The translations under genes and the position numbers were made by a program. Below are positions 53,065 to 62,566 of a DNA stretch of 64,000 nucleotides, piece by piece. This DNA is from an uncultured Paracoccaceae bacterium. GTDB taxonomy: Bacteria > Pseudomonadota > Alphaproteobacteria > Rhodobacterales > Rhodobacteraceae. The stretch lies in assembly GCA_947493255.1 (NCBI GenBank), contig CANLQK010000003.1, positions 418,781 to 482,780 on the forward strand. Direction: 5' to 3'. Position 1 is the stretch's first letter; the number at the start of each line of letters is the position of its first letter. A model generated the notes under the pieces. The model did no database searches. It was not told where the DNA came from and was given only the letters and a program-made list of their open reading frames with translations.

Positions 53065-53946
53065 ATGACTAATATGAATCTGTATTCTCGCGGCGATAAG
53101 CTGTTCGTGATTATCAACATGGTGCTGATCGGGTTGTTCACAATCTCGACTCTGTACCCCTTCATCTACATTACCTCTTTAGCCTTTAGTACGGGCTTTG
53201 AGGCGCGGGCAGGGAACGTTGTTCTGACCCCCGTGGGCTTTACGATCGAGGCGTTCAAATATGTGTTGGCCGACCCGCAGTTTTGGGTCAGCTATAAGAA
53301 CACATTTATCTATACGATTGGTGGTACTTTGATGAGCCTCGCGTTCATCATTCCGGGTGCCTACGCTTTGTCGCGGCCTCAGCTTTACGGGCGCCGGTTC
53401 TGGAACCTTTTGGTGGCGTTCACCATGTGGTTCAACGCAGGACTTATCCCGTTCTTCTTGAACATGCGCGACCTTGGTTTGTTGGACAGCTATTTCGGGA
53501 TCATCATCGGCTTTGCGGTCAGCGGCTTTAACGTGATCTTGCTGCGCAACTTCTTTGAAAGCGTGCCGCAATCGTTCGAAGAAGCGGCGCGCATGGATGG
53601 GGCCAATGAATTCCAGGTTTTGTGGAAGGTTTACATGCCTTTGTCGAAACCAGCCATCGCAACCGTTGCTTTGTTCTGCATCGTGTCTCGTTGGAATGGG
53701 TTCTTCTGGGCGATGATCTTGTTGCAAGACGAAGACAAAATCCCGTTGCAAGTGTTCTTGCGCCACACGATCTCGACTTTGTCGGATGATCAGGAATTCG
53801 GGAACTCGTTGTTGGATGCGTCCTATTCGTTCGAAACGGTCTCTGCTGCGATTATCGTATGTTCGATTATCCCAGTGTTGATCATCTATCCGTTCATTCA
53901 AAAATACTTCGAGAAGGGCATCCTTCTTGGCGGTGTAAAAGAATAA
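53065..53946 (+). CDS. algM2: AlgM2-like ABC permease
   Basis: 293 residues, the same length as the Sphingomonas AlgM2, with six membrane helices and the EAA motif FEEAARMDGANEFQVLWKVYMPL. It is of the LplC type. A GGGAGAAG ribosome site precedes the ATG. It pairs with AlgM1 to form the heterodimeric permease that AlgS energises. Confidence 0.9.
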   Translation: MTNMNLYSRGDKLFVIINMVLIGLFTISTLYPFIYITSLAFSTGFEARAGNVVLTPVGFTIEAFKYVLADPQFWVSYKNTFIYTIGGTLMSLAFIIPGAYALSRPQLYGRRFWNLLVAFTMWFNAGLIPFFLNMRDLGLLDSYFGIIIGFAVSGFNVILLRNFFESVPQSFEEAARMDGANEFQVLWKVYMPLSKPAIATVALFCIVSRWNGFFWAMILLQDEDKIPLQVFLRHTISTLSDDQEFGNSLLDASYSFETVSAAIIVCSIIPVLIIYPFIQKYFEKGILLGGVKE

Positions 53947-53976
53947 CTAACGTAACTTCGCATAAGGGAGGAAATC

Positions 53977-55536
53977 ATGCGGAAATTTACATTAACTACG
54001 GCCCTGTTGACGGGTACAGCGTTAACAACGCCAGCGTTTGCCGAAGGGCACCTGCAGATCGTGGAAGAGCCGCTTGAGCTTACGATCCAGATGAACCACG
54101 CGCGCTACCCAGTTTACAACGAAGACTGGCCTGTAGAAGCACAAGCCAGCGCTTGGACAGGCATTAGCCTTGTCGACCAGACTGTTGGTGCAAACATGCG
54201 TACCGACGAAAACTCAGGTAAAACAGAAGCGTTGAACCTGATGCTTGCCGGTGGTGATCTGCCAGACATCGTTGGTTCCAGCCGTCTGAAAGACTTCGTA
54301 AACCAGTACGGTCCTGAAGGCGCGTTCGTTCCACTGAACGATCTGATCGCTGAGCACGCGCCAAACATGGCTGCCTACTTTGAAACACGTCCTGAAGTCG
54401 CCTCTGCGATTTCCGCGGCTGATGGCAACATGTACTACATCCCATATCTGCCAGACGGCAAATACGGTCGTGCATACTTCATTCGTTACGACTGGCTCGA
54501 AGCGGTTGGCATGGAAGCACCAAACGATGTTGATGAACTGGAAGCAGTGCTTCGTGCGTTCAAAACACAGGATCCAAACGGCAACGGTGAAGCGGACGAA
54601 ATCCCGTTCTTCGCGCGCCAGTGGCCAGAGCTTCTGCGCCTTGTCACAATGTGGGATGGCCGGTCTTCCGGGTCTGACACGTACCATGACTTCCACGTCG
54701 CTGACGGTGTTGTCACACACGGCTACATTGGTGAAGGTTACCGCGACGGTATCTCCCACCTCGCAGAATGGTACGCTGACGGCTTGATCGACGCTGAAAT
54801 CTTCACACGTGGTTCTTCCGCACGTGAATACCTTCTGTCCGAAGATCTGGGCGGCATGACACACGATTGGTTCGCGTCTACATCCGGGTACAACCGTTTG
54901 TCTGACAGCATCGACGGGTTCTCTTTCCGTGCGATGGTTCCACCAGCATCTATCTCTGGTCAGCGTATCGAAGAGCACCGCCGTACACCTATCAAACCGG
55001 ATGGTTGGGCGATTACGCACACTAACGAACATCCTGTTGAAACCATCAAGTACTTTGACTTCTGGTTCACTGAAGAAGGCCGTCGTTTGGCAAACTTCGG
55101 TGTTGAAGGCGAACAGTACACCATGGTTGATGGTAAGCCGATCTTCACAGATGCAGTTCTGAACTCAGATGAGCCAGTGAACGCCCAGCTTTGGGCCGTT
55201 GGTTCGCAGCTGCAATCTCGTGGTTATTTCCAAGACTATGCGTACGAACAGCAGTGGTCCAACGAGATCGCTCTTGAAGGCATCGCATTGTACGACGAAG
55301 GCGACTACCTGATCGATCAGTTCTTGGGTGTGGCGTTCACAGCTGACGAACAGGCTGTTTACGACCGTAACTGGCCATCCCTGCGTGACTACATGCTGGA
55401 ACGTCAGCAGCAGTGGATCTTGGGCAGCGGCGACGTAATGGCTGATTGGGACGACTACATGGAGACCCTGAACGAAATGGGCCTGCAAGACGTTCTGGGC
55501 GTTATGAACTCTGCTTATGCACGTCAGTACAACTAA
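53977..55536 (+). CDS. algQ: AlgQ-like alginate oligosaccharide-binding protein
   Basis: 519 residues with a signal peptide (MRKFTLTTALLTGTALTTPAFA). It aligns over its length with Sphingomonas AlgQ1/AlgQ2 as I recall them. Shared blocks include LNLMLAGGDLPDIVG, YGPEGAFVPLNDLI, DPNGNGEADEIPF (the calcium-binding loop of AlgQ2), RSSGSD, FTRGSSAREYL, GGMTHDWFAST and KPDGWAITHTNEHPVETIKYFDFWF. It delivers alginate oligosaccharides to AlgM1M2. A strong hairpin follows the gene, consistent with higher expression of the binding protein. Confidence 0.93.
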   Translation: MRKFTLTTALLTGTALTTPAFAEGHLQIVEEPLELTIQMNHARYPVYNEDWPVEAQASAWTGISLVDQTVGANMRTDENSGKTEALNLMLAGGDLPDIVGSSRLKDFVNQYGPEGAFVPLNDLIAEHAPNMAAYFETRPEVASAISAADGNMYYIPYLPDGKYGRAYFIRYDWLEAVGMEAPNDVDELEAVLRAFKTQDPNGNGEADEIPFFARQWPELLRLVTMWDGRSSGSDTYHDFHVADGVVTHGYIGEGYRDGISHLAEWYADGLIDAEIFTRGSSAREYLLSEDLGGMTHDWFASTSGYNRLSDSIDGFSFRAMVPPASISGQRIEEHRRTPIKPDGWAITHTNEHPVETIKYFDFWFTEEGRRLANFGVEGEQYTMVDGKPIFTDAVLNSDEPVNAQLWAVGSQLQSRGYFQDYAYEQQWSNEIALEGIALYDEGDYLIDQFLGVAFTADEQAVYDRNWPSLRDYMLERQQQWILGSGDVMADWDDYMETLNEMGLQDVLGVMNSAYARQYN

Positions 55537-55556
55537 GTCTGACTGAAACGAACACG

Positions 55557-55588
55557 GGTGCGGCTCTTTTCGGGGCCGCACCTTTCTT
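55557..55588 (+). terminator. Stem-loop after algQ
   Basis: GGTGCGGC (55557-55564) and GCCGCACC (55575-55582) form a perfect 8-bp stem followed by TTTCTT. It could act as a partial terminator or as an mRNA stabiliser between the transporter and catabolic genes, since the next gene starts only 35 bp on. Confidence 0.75.
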
Positions 55589-55616
55589 GACCTTTAATAT
55601 ATGGACCTTGTGATCA

Positions 55617-57935
55617 ATGCCGGGCGACGCACTTCCGATCTTAGACGAACCAAAATCAGGCCGTTTGACGGTTCAGTACGAACCTATCGATGGCACTCAG
55701 GTAGCGGAAAACCCACCCCGTTTCACATGGATTCCTGTGATCGAAGACGAAGCGCAATATGTGCTGCGTGTCTCGACTGACCCGAAATACCCGACCAAAG
55801 GCACGCAAACCTTTGGCCCGATCCCGCTGAATTTCTTCACCCCTGATGTGACATTCGATGCTGGCACCTATTATTGGTCTTACCGCGCTGTTGATGAGGC
55901 CGGTAAACCAACATCTGAATGGGGTGAAACCCGCAGCGTAATTGTTGCCGATGGCTTGCCACAAACACCCGTGCCACCGCGGGCAACACGTTTTAACACG
56001 GGCACACAGGCCCACCCACGTTTGTGGATGACGGCGGACCGTCTGGATGGTTTCCGCAAGGAAGTGAAGGCTGATGCTGACGCCTACACGTGGTCCAAAT
56101 TTTACGACAAGGCCGTTCAGCCTTGGGTAAAGGCAGATATTTTACCAGAACCCGTTGGGTACCCAAACCACCAGCGGACTGCTCCGGTTTGGCGTAAAAC
56201 CTACATTCAGCTGCAAGAGGTTTGGTACGCGATCCGCCACCTCGCCATTGGTGGCGTTGTCACCGAAGACGAGGCAATGATCCAAAAGGCGAAAGATTAC
56301 CTTTTGTCTGTGGCTGAATGGGACCCAATGGGGACCACGTCGCGCGCTTATACTGATGAATGGGCATATCGCACATGTAATGCTTTGGCTTGGGGTTATG
56401 ACTGGTTGTACAACCATATGACCGAAGAAGAACGCGGCAAAGTCCACGCCGCATTGTTCGAACGGACACGCGACATCGCGGAACATGCCATTGAAAACGC
56501 GAAGATCCACCTGTTCCCATACGATAGCCACGCTGTACGTTCCGTGTCTTTGACATTGGTGCCTGCCTGTATCGCGTTGCTGGATCATGACGAAGACGGT
56601 AAAGCCCGCGAATGGCTGGATTATTGCGTTGAATTCCTATCCACGCTCTATTCGCCTTGGGGCGATAGCGACGGAGGCTGGGCAGAGGGCGGCAACTATT
56701 GGATGATGGGCATGGCCTATCTGATCGATGCGGCCAACCAGCTCAAGGCGTACTGTGGGTTTGATTTGTACAAACGCCCGTTCTTCCAGAACACAGGTGA
56801 TTTCCCACTGTACACAAAGCCACCGAACACGCGCCGTGCATCATTTGGTGATGACAGCACCATGGGCGATCTGCCGTGCATCAAAACCGCGATCAACTTG
56901 CGTCAATACGCAGGCGAAACCGGCAAAGCTGAATACCAATGGTATTACGAAGAACTGATGCGCCTGAACCCCGGCACAGAAGGTGAATTCTATAACTGGG
57001 GTTGGTGGGACACGAATTTCGACGACCTCGTGTACCATTCCAGCTGCCCACAAATCGAAGCCAAAGCACCCGAAAGTGGTTTGCGCCACTTTAAGGGTAT
57101 CGGTTGGGTTGGTGTTCAGCACGCGATGGATGATCCAGACAACCACATTCACATGGTATTCAAATCTTCTCCGTTCGGGTCGATCAGCCACAGCCACGGT
57201 GACCAGAACGCCTTCTGCATGTCTGCTTACGGCGAAGATCTGGCCATCCAAACGGGCTACTATGTTGCGTTCAACTCAACTATGCACCGTCAGTGGCGTC
57301 GTCAGACCCAGTCTAAGAACGCATTGCTGATCAACGGCAAAGGGCAGTACGCGGAGAAAGATAAAGCCAAGGCCATGGCGGCCACTGGTAAAATCTTGGC
57401 CGCAGAACAGCATGAGGATCACATCTTCATCGCTGGCGATGCGACAGCAGCTTACCAAAGCCTTACGCCAGAAGTGACACGTGCCGAACGTGAAATCTAT
57501 TTCGTGCGCAACAGCTATTTCGTGATCGTCGATAAGGTCGACGCGGACGAGCCCGTCACGGTGGACTTCTTGCTGCACGCTAACGCCCCTTACGAACTTG
57601 GCCGCAGCACCTTCCGCAACACAGGCGAACGCGCAGGGTTCTATGGACAGGTTGTGTGGTCCGAGGCCGGTAAGCCCGAAATCACGCAATTCACCGATTT
57701 CCCGAATGTTGAACCTTCCGAATACGAGGGCCTACATGTGAGTACCTGCCTAAAAGCAAGCTATCCCGCTGCCACCCGCCACCGGATTGCAACGCTTTTG
57801 GTGCCTTACAAGCTTGACGAACCCAAACGCATCTTCAACTTCATGGACGATCAGGGCTATGACGCAGACCTGTATTTTACCGACACGGATGAGAACACAT
57901 TCAAAGTCGTCATGAAAAAGCTAGCCAACACTTAA
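55617..57935 (+). CDS. PL15-like exo-type oligoalginate lyase
   Basis: 772 residues, close to the 776 of Agrobacterium Atu3025 (PL15). A beta-rich N-terminal domain (DUF4962-like, about 1-115) is followed by an (alpha/alpha) toroid (about 130-470), with WAEGGNYWMMGMAYLI, and a heparinase II/III-like beta-sandwich with the catalytic-site stretch ISHSHGDQNAF. There is no signal peptide, so it acts in the cytoplasm on imported oligosaccharides and releases unsaturated monouronates. Linkage to an AlgQ-type importer strongly supports alginate as substrate. A related heparinase-type specificity is the alternative. Confidence 0.88.
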   Translation: MPGDALPILDEPKSGRLTVQYEPIDGTQVAENPPRFTWIPVIEDEAQYVLRVSTDPKYPTKGTQTFGPIPLNFFTPDVTFDAGTYYWSYRAVDEAGKPTSEWGETRSVIVADGLPQTPVPPRATRFNTGTQAHPRLWMTADRLDGFRKEVKADADAYTWSKFYDKAVQPWVKADILPEPVGYPNHQRTAPVWRKTYIQLQEVWYAIRHLAIGGVVTEDEAMIQKAKDYLLSVAEWDPMGTTSRAYTDEWAYRTCNALAWGYDWLYNHMTEEERGKVHAALFERTRDIAEHAIENAKIHLFPYDSHAVRSVSLTLVPACIALLDHDEDGKAREWLDYCVEFLSTLYSPWGDSDGGWAEGGNYWMMGMAYLIDAANQLKAYCGFDLYKRPFFQNTGDFPLYTKPPNTRRASFGDDSTMGDLPCIKTAINLRQYAGETGKAEYQWYYEELMRLNPGTEGEFYNWGWWDTNFDDLVYHSSCPQIEAKAPESGLRHFKGIGWVGVQHAMDDPDNHIHMVFKSSPFGSISHSHGDQNAFCMSAYGEDLAIQTGYYVAFNSTMHRQWRRQTQSKNALLINGKGQYAEKDKAKAMAATGKILAAEQHEDHIFIAGDATAAYQSLTPEVTRAEREIYFVRNSYFVIVDKVDADEPVTVDFLLHANAPYELGRSTFRNTGERAGFYGQVVWSEAGKPEITQFTDFPNVEPSEYEGLHVSTCLKASYPAATRHRIATLLVPYKLDEPKRIFNFMDDQGYDADLYFTDTDENTFKVVMKKLANT

Positions 57936-57952
57936 GCCCTGCGGAGCAAAAG

Positions 57953-58288
57953 ATGACCATAAAGAACTATTTCCCCGCAAGCGAGAATACGCTTGATACT
58001 GTCGACACAGGGCTGACCCGCAAGGTCGCCGCGCATAATGACAACCTGATGGTTGTCGAGGTGCATTTCGAAACTGGCACAGTGGCCCCGCGCCACTACC
58101 ATGTGCACGAACAGATCACCTATGTGATCTCGGGCAAATTCGAATTCACTGTGGGTGATGATACCTACATCGTCGAAGCCGGGGACTCGCTCTACAAACA
58201 ATCCAACATTGAACACGGGGCCACCTGCCTAGAGGCCGGAACCCTTTTGGATGTCTTCACACCTCACCGTGAAGATTTCCTCGCATAA
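57953..58288 (+). CDS. kdgF: KdgF-like cupin, unsaturated uronate linearising enzyme
   Basis: 111 residues, a single cupin with metal-site motif RHYHVHEQITYVISGKFEF (His, His, Glu) and a later His in EHGATC. KdgF opens the ring of 4,5-unsaturated uronates released by lyases, giving the linear keto-acid. It follows the lyase by 17 bp with GGAG seven bases from its ATG, exactly where this step belongs in the pathway. Confidence 0.88.
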   Translation: MTIKNYFPASENTLDTVDTGLTRKVAAHNDNLMVVEVHFETGTVAPRHYHVHEQITYVISGKFEFTVGDDTYIVEAGDSLYKQSNIEHGATCLEAGTLLDVFTPHREDFLA

Positions 58289-58317
58289 AACGCCAAGACC
58301 AATACCGGAGATAAGAA

Positions 58318-59199
58318 ATGACAAAACCAACAATCGGATTCATCGGCCTTGGCCTAATGGGCGGCAACATGGTGGAGAACCTGCAATCACGCGGTTACGA
58401 ACTTGTTGTTATGGACCTGAACAAAGACGCCGTTGCGGCTGTTCTGGATCGTGGCAACGCGACAGAAGCGTCCTCGCCAAAGGAACTCGCAGCTTCCGTT
58501 GACATCGTTATGTTAGCGCTGACAACGTCCGACGTTGTCGAGAAAATCGTATACGGTGATGATGGCATCCTCGCGGGCATCAAAGAAGGCTCCGTGCTGA
58601 TCGATTTCGGCACATCCATCCCTGCATCCACACGTAAGATCGGCGCGGATCTCGCAGCCAAAGGCGCCGGCATGATCGACGCACCATTGGGCCGCACACC
58701 AGCTCACGCCAAAGACGGCTTGCTGAACATCATGGCCGCTGGCGACAAGGCGACATTCGACAGCGTAAAGCCAGTGCTCGACGATCAGGGCGAAAACGTC
58801 TTCTACCTCGGTGCATTGGGCGCAGGTCACGTCACCAAGCTGATCAACAACTTCATGGGCATGACAACCGTCACCGCCATGAGCCAAGCCTTTGCCGTTG
58901 CCGACCGCGCAGGCGTTGATCGTCAACAGCTGTTCGACATCATGTCCACCGGCCCGTCCAACTCACCTTTCATGGGCTTCTGTAAAAACTATGCCGTTGA
59001 TGGCGTGAGCGATCTGGGTTTCTCCATCAACAACGCCAACAAAGACCTCGGCTATTTCTTGGAAATGGTCAAAGACATGGGCACAGAGGCGAAAATCGCA
59101 GAAGGTACATCGACATATCTTCAGGCAGCGGTTGACGCCGGTATGGGCGACGGTAACGTTCCAGAAATTTTTGACCTTTTCATGAAACTTGAAGGCTAA
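58318..59199 (+). CDS. Beta-hydroxyacid dehydrogenase family reductase
   Basis: 293 residues of the 6-phosphogluconate/3-hydroxyisobutyrate dehydrogenase family. An NAD(P) motif GFIGLGLMGGNM lies at the N-terminus. The substrate motif DAPLGRTPAHAKDGLLNIMAAG follows, and the catalytic Lys is in GHVTKLINNFMG. In an alginate locus it may reduce DEH (4-deoxy-5-erythrohexoseulose uronate) to KDG, since some marine DEH reductases belong to this family. Tartronate semialdehyde or succinate semialdehyde would be alternatives. AGAT precedes its ATG weakly; it is tightly packed between kdgF and the SDR gene. Confidence 0.85.
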   Translation: MTKPTIGFIGLGLMGGNMVENLQSRGYELVVMDLNKDAVAAVLDRGNATEASSPKELAASVDIVMLALTTSDVVEKIVYGDDGILAGIKEGSVLIDFGTSIPASTRKIGADLAAKGAGMIDAPLGRTPAHAKDGLLNIMAAGDKATFDSVKPVLDDQGENVFYLGALGAGHVTKLINNFMGMTTVTAMSQAFAVADRAGVDRQQLFDIMSTGPSNSPFMGFCKNYAVDGVSDLGFSINNANKDLGYFLEMVKDMGTEAKIAEGTSTYLQAAVDAGMGDGNVPEIFDLFMKLEG

Positions 59200-59263
59200 G
59201 TCCTTCGAACCCGACATAGCTCGCACGCCACGCCATGTGGCACATAATATTAGGAGACGATCC

Positions 59264-60007
59264 ATGAAACTTGCTGGTAAAACTGCAATCATCACAGGCG
59301 GCGGCCGCGACATCGGCGCGGCCTGCGCACGCAAACTCGCATCTGAAGGCGCAAACGTTGCTATCAGCTATTTCGAAAGCTCCAAAGGCGCGGATTCCGT
59401 TGTTGCAGAGATCGAAGCCGCGGGCGGTAAAGCCATCGCTGTTCAGGCGGATTTGAACGAACAATCCGGCGTCGATAAACTCGTCGGCGCAGCCGTTGAC
59501 GCCTTTGGCGGCGTTGACGTGTTGGTGAACAACGCCGGCGGCATCGTCGCTCGCAAAACAATGGCTGAAATGGATCTGGCATTCTGGGAAAAGGTCATGA
59601 CCTTGAACCTGACATCGACATTCATGATGACAAAAGCCTGCCTCGAGCACATGGAAAACGGCGCAATCGTCAACATCGCCAGCCAAGCGGCGCGCGACGG
59701 GGGTGGCCCCGGTTCCCTCGCTTATGCGACATCCAAAGGTGCTGTCATGACAATGACACGCGGTCTGGCCAAAGAAGTGGGCCCGAAAGTGCGTGTGAAC
59801 GCACTATGCCCTGGCATGATCGACACCGATTTCCACAACATCCACACGCCTGACGCGGGCCGCCGTGGGTTTGAGGCAAACGCACCGATGAAACGCCAAG
59901 GCCATGTCGATGATGCGGCGAACCTTGTGTTGTTCCTGGCGTGCGACGACAGTGCCTTCATCACAGGTACAAACATGGATCTGAACGGCGGTATGCTGTT
60001 CAGCTAA
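59264..60007 (+). CDS. Short-chain dehydrogenase, candidate DEH reductase
   Basis: 247 residues. TGGGRDIGAACAR (NAD(P) site), VLVNNAGGIV, IVNIASQAAR with the catalytic Ser and YATSK are present. DEH reductase A1-R and Atu3026 are SDR proteins of this size located near alginate lyase genes, which makes DEH to KDG reduction the most likely reaction. The start at 59264 has TAGGAGA eight bases upstream; the frame's extension to 59189 lacks this. With the preceding dehydrogenase it gives two candidates for one step. Confidence 0.87.
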   Translation: MKLAGKTAIITGGGRDIGAACARKLASEGANVAISYFESSKGADSVVAEIEAAGGKAIAVQADLNEQSGVDKLVGAAVDAFGGVDVLVNNAGGIVARKTMAEMDLAFWEKVMTLNLTSTFMMTKACLEHMENGAIVNIASQAARDGGGPGSLAYATSKGAVMTMTRGLAKEVGPKVRVNALCPGMIDTDFHNIHTPDAGRRGFEANAPMKRQGHVDDAANLVLFLACDDSAFITGTNMDLNGGMLFS

Positions 60008-60097
60008 TGACGTCTGAAGAGATAAAACCATGACCATCCTCATGTTCAGTCATCCAAGGTTGAACGCGGTTGTTCCAATGTTGCAATAAGCAATCAA

Positions 60098-60114
60098 GAC
60101 CACCGAGGGTGGTC
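60098..60114 (+). other. Hairpin in the SDR-kdgK gap
   Basis: GACCACC/GGTGGTC, a 7-bp stem with a GAG loop, lies in a 229-bp gap that otherwise holds no gene I can support. No T-run follows, so an mRNA processing or stability role is more likely than termination. Confidence 0.4.
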
Positions 60115-60236
60115 ATGGTGATTTGTCCAATAATCCGCGCGCACAGATACGTCGCAATATCTGTCTTTAACCGGATACACTGGTGAAGCGCTTCACGTCG
60201 CGGCGTGATGATCTTCCATAACAAAGGCTAAGCCTA

Positions 60237-61148
60237 ATGCGTTTTCTATCTATCGGCGAATGTATGGCCGAACTCGCCCCAGCATCCACGTCGGGGCAAT
60301 TTCATCTTGGTTTCGCAGGTGACGCGTTTAATACCGCATGGTTCCTAGCTCGGATGAACCCCGACGCTCATGTCGCCTTCTTCACAGGCGCTGGCACGGA
60401 TACAATTTCAGACCAAATGTGCGCCGCATTCACGGACGGCGGTGTTCATACGGATTACGTTCAGAAATTCCCTGATCTTACCGTTGGGCTCTATTTGATT
60501 TCACTTAATAACGGCGAACGCAGCTTTTCCTATTGGCGGGGGCAATCTGCAGCACGCCGTCTTGCGGATGACGCTGAGGCGTTGGCTGGCGCAATGGAGA
60601 ATTCTGACACGATCTACTTTTCCGGCATCACACTCGCCATTCTCGACGCACCAGGCCGCGCAACCCTGCTGGCGGAACTCCGCACCGCGCGAGACGCCGG
60701 TAAAACCATCGCGTTTGACCCCAACCTTCGCCCACGTTTGTGGACCAATGACGCCGAAATGACATCGGCCATCATGGAAGGTGCCGCTGTTTCTGACATC
60801 GTACTTCCATCGTTCGAGGACGAGGCTGACCATTTTGGCGATGCGGACCCACAAGCTACCGCTGATCGCTATCTTGCTGCTGGGGCGACCACTGTTGTGG
60901 TTAAGAACGGCGAAGACGATGTGCTCTTCGTAGAAGATGGCGCAACGGGTATTGTACCGGTCATCGCAATTTCCGAAGTTGTTGATACAACGGCGGCAGG
61001 TGACAGTTTTAACGCTGGCGTTTTTGCGGGGTTGGCCGATGGTCAAACGTTGAATGACTCTATCGCGTTGGCATGCCGCCTGTCCGGTCTTGTCGTGCAA
61101 GGGAAGGGGGCCTTGGTCCCAGTGAACCCGGAAGCCGTTAAAGGCTAA
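60237..61148 (+). CDS. kdgK: 2-keto-3-deoxygluconate kinase
   Basis: 303-residue PfkB-family sugar kinase. N-terminal GFAGDAFNTAWFLARM and the C-terminal ATP/catalytic motif DTTAAGDSFNAGVFAG (Asp base) are intact. It phosphorylates KDG to KDPG, which an Entner-Doudoroff aldolase (not in the window) would split to pyruvate and glyceraldehyde 3-phosphate. This is the point where the alginate, KduI/KduD and mannonate branches join. Confidence 0.9.
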   Translation: MRFLSIGECMAELAPASTSGQFHLGFAGDAFNTAWFLARMNPDAHVAFFTGAGTDTISDQMCAAFTDGGVHTDYVQKFPDLTVGLYLISLNNGERSFSYWRGQSAARRLADDAEALAGAMENSDTIYFSGITLAILDAPGRATLLAELRTARDAGKTIAFDPNLRPRLWTNDAEMTSAIMEGAAVSDIVLPSFEDEADHFGDADPQATADRYLAAGATTVVVKNGEDDVLFVEDGATGIVPVIAISEVVDTTAAGDSFNAGVFAGLADGQTLNDSIALACRLSGLVVQGKGALVPVNPEAVKG

Positions 61149-61201
61149 ACTCAAATACCCTGCGCCTTCGGGTACAGGCCAGAACTAGGAACGGATAAGA
61201 T

Positions 61202-62350
61202 ATGCGCGAGACATGGCGTTGGTTCGGCGAATTTGACGCCATTCCCCTGAGCGATATTGCGCAAACTGGGTCTGCTGGGATCGTCAGCGCCCTGCACGCC
61301 ATTCCTTACGGCGAGGTTTGGTCGCAAGAGGCTGTCGCCGCCCGCCGCACAGAGATCGAGGGTGCTGGCTTCACTTGGGACGTGGTTGAAAGCTTGCCGG
61401 TTCATGAAGATGTGAAAACAGGTACAGGCGATCTGAGCCAGATTTTCGCAAACTACCGCCAGTCGTTGGCCAACCTCGCGGCGGAAGGCATCAAAACCGT
61501 CTGTTATAACTTTATGCCGGTTCTTGATTGGACACGTACTGATCTGGCATCCCCCGTTGCCCGTGGTGGCACGTGTTTGCGGTTCGAGGCCGCAAAGATG
61601 GCTGCGTTTGAAATGCATATCTTGGGGCGTGAAGGTGCTGAAGGAACCTACACGGCCGAAGCAATTCGTGCCGGAAACGAGTGGATCAAAACCGCCACAG
61701 ACAATGACAAAGCCGAACTGCTCCGCGCGATCATGGCGGGCCTGCCAGGGGCTGTCGACACTTACGATGTCGAGGGGCTGCGCAAGGTGCTTTCAACCTA
61801 CAAAGGTGTCACGCATGATGAACTTCGCGGTAACTTAAAACGATTCCTAAGCGAGGTGGTGCCAACTGCCGCTGAGCTTGGCATCAATATGTGCATCCAC
61901 CCAGATGATCCTCCGCGCGATATCCTAGGGTTGCCGCGTATATGTTCGACAAAGTCGGATGTTGAATGGATTTTGAACTGCGTCGACGAGCCCGCGAATG
62001 GTCTCACCATTTGTACTGGTTCATTGGGTGCTCGACGTGGCAATGATCTGCCGGATATTGCCGGTTCCTTTGCAGATCGCGTGCACTTTGCCCATCTTCG
62101 CAATGTTACGACAGACCCTGATGGTTCTTTTGAAGAAGCCGCGCACCTAGAAGGGGATGTGCATATTCCTGATGTCATTCGTCCACTGCTGGACTCTGAG
62201 GCCCGTACAGGTCGCGACATTCCATTCCGTGCAGACCATGGTCATTGCTTGTTGACGGACTTCGGGCAGGACGTTCAGGCAGGGTACACCTTGGTTGGTC
62301 GTTTGCGCGGCTTGGCAGAACTGCGCGGCATTATCCACGCGTTAGATTAA
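61202..62350 (+). CDS. uxuA: Mannonate dehydratase
   Basis: 382 residues (E. coli UxuA has 394). The N-terminus (RETWRWFGEFDAIPLSDIAQTGSAGIVSALHAIPYGEVW), VCYNFMPVLDWTRTDL, NMCIHPDDPPRDILGLPR, GSLGARRGNDLP and FRADHGH are clear UxuA signatures with the metal-binding Cys/His residues. It dehydrates D-mannonate to KDG, so glucuronate- or mannuronate-derived sugars also enter the same pool. No uxaC or uxuB is in the window. It lies 53 bp after kdgK. Confidence 0.93.
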   Translation: MRETWRWFGEFDAIPLSDIAQTGSAGIVSALHAIPYGEVWSQEAVAARRTEIEGAGFTWDVVESLPVHEDVKTGTGDLSQIFANYRQSLANLAAEGIKTVCYNFMPVLDWTRTDLASPVARGGTCLRFEAAKMAAFEMHILGREGAEGTYTAEAIRAGNEWIKTATDNDKAELLRAIMAGLPGAVDTYDVEGLRKVLSTYKGVTHDELRGNLKRFLSEVVPTAAELGINMCIHPDDPPRDILGLPRICSTKSDVEWILNCVDEPANGLTICTGSLGARRGNDLPDIAGSFADRVHFAHLRNVTTDPDGSFEEAAHLEGDVHIPDVIRPLLDSEARTGRDIPFRADHGHCLLTDFGQDVQAGYTLVGRLRGLAELRGIIHALD

Positions 62351-62522
62351 TAGTCCCCTGCTTACTCGCGGTGCCAAACGCCTAATACAAAGCGGGTAGC
62401 ACCGTATTGTATCCTTGTTCTGCGGGGCTCTGCTTGCATGTTTTCCAATAGTCATTTTCAGGGAACCTGAAAGGGCAGGAATTGATTGTAAGCCAGTAAT
62501 GAAATCGGCTGTAATCACCTCT

Positions 62523-62566
62523 GGAAGGCCAAGAGACCCGTGTCTGCAAGACACGGCTGACCTTCC
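62523..62566 (+). other. Structured leader upstream of the HisD-like gene
   Basis: CCGTGTCT/AGACACGG (8 bp, GCA loop) is nested within GGAAGG/CCTTCC, with an asymmetric internal loop. It lies 35 bases before the ATG at 62601, in a 250-bp gap after uxuA. The shape suggests an mRNA leader element, but no known riboswitch class fits. Confidence 0.45.

Noticed and set aside
60030..60089. A 19-codon frame between the SDR and kdgK genes
   Set aside because: Very short with no ribosome site and no hydrophobic or repeated character.
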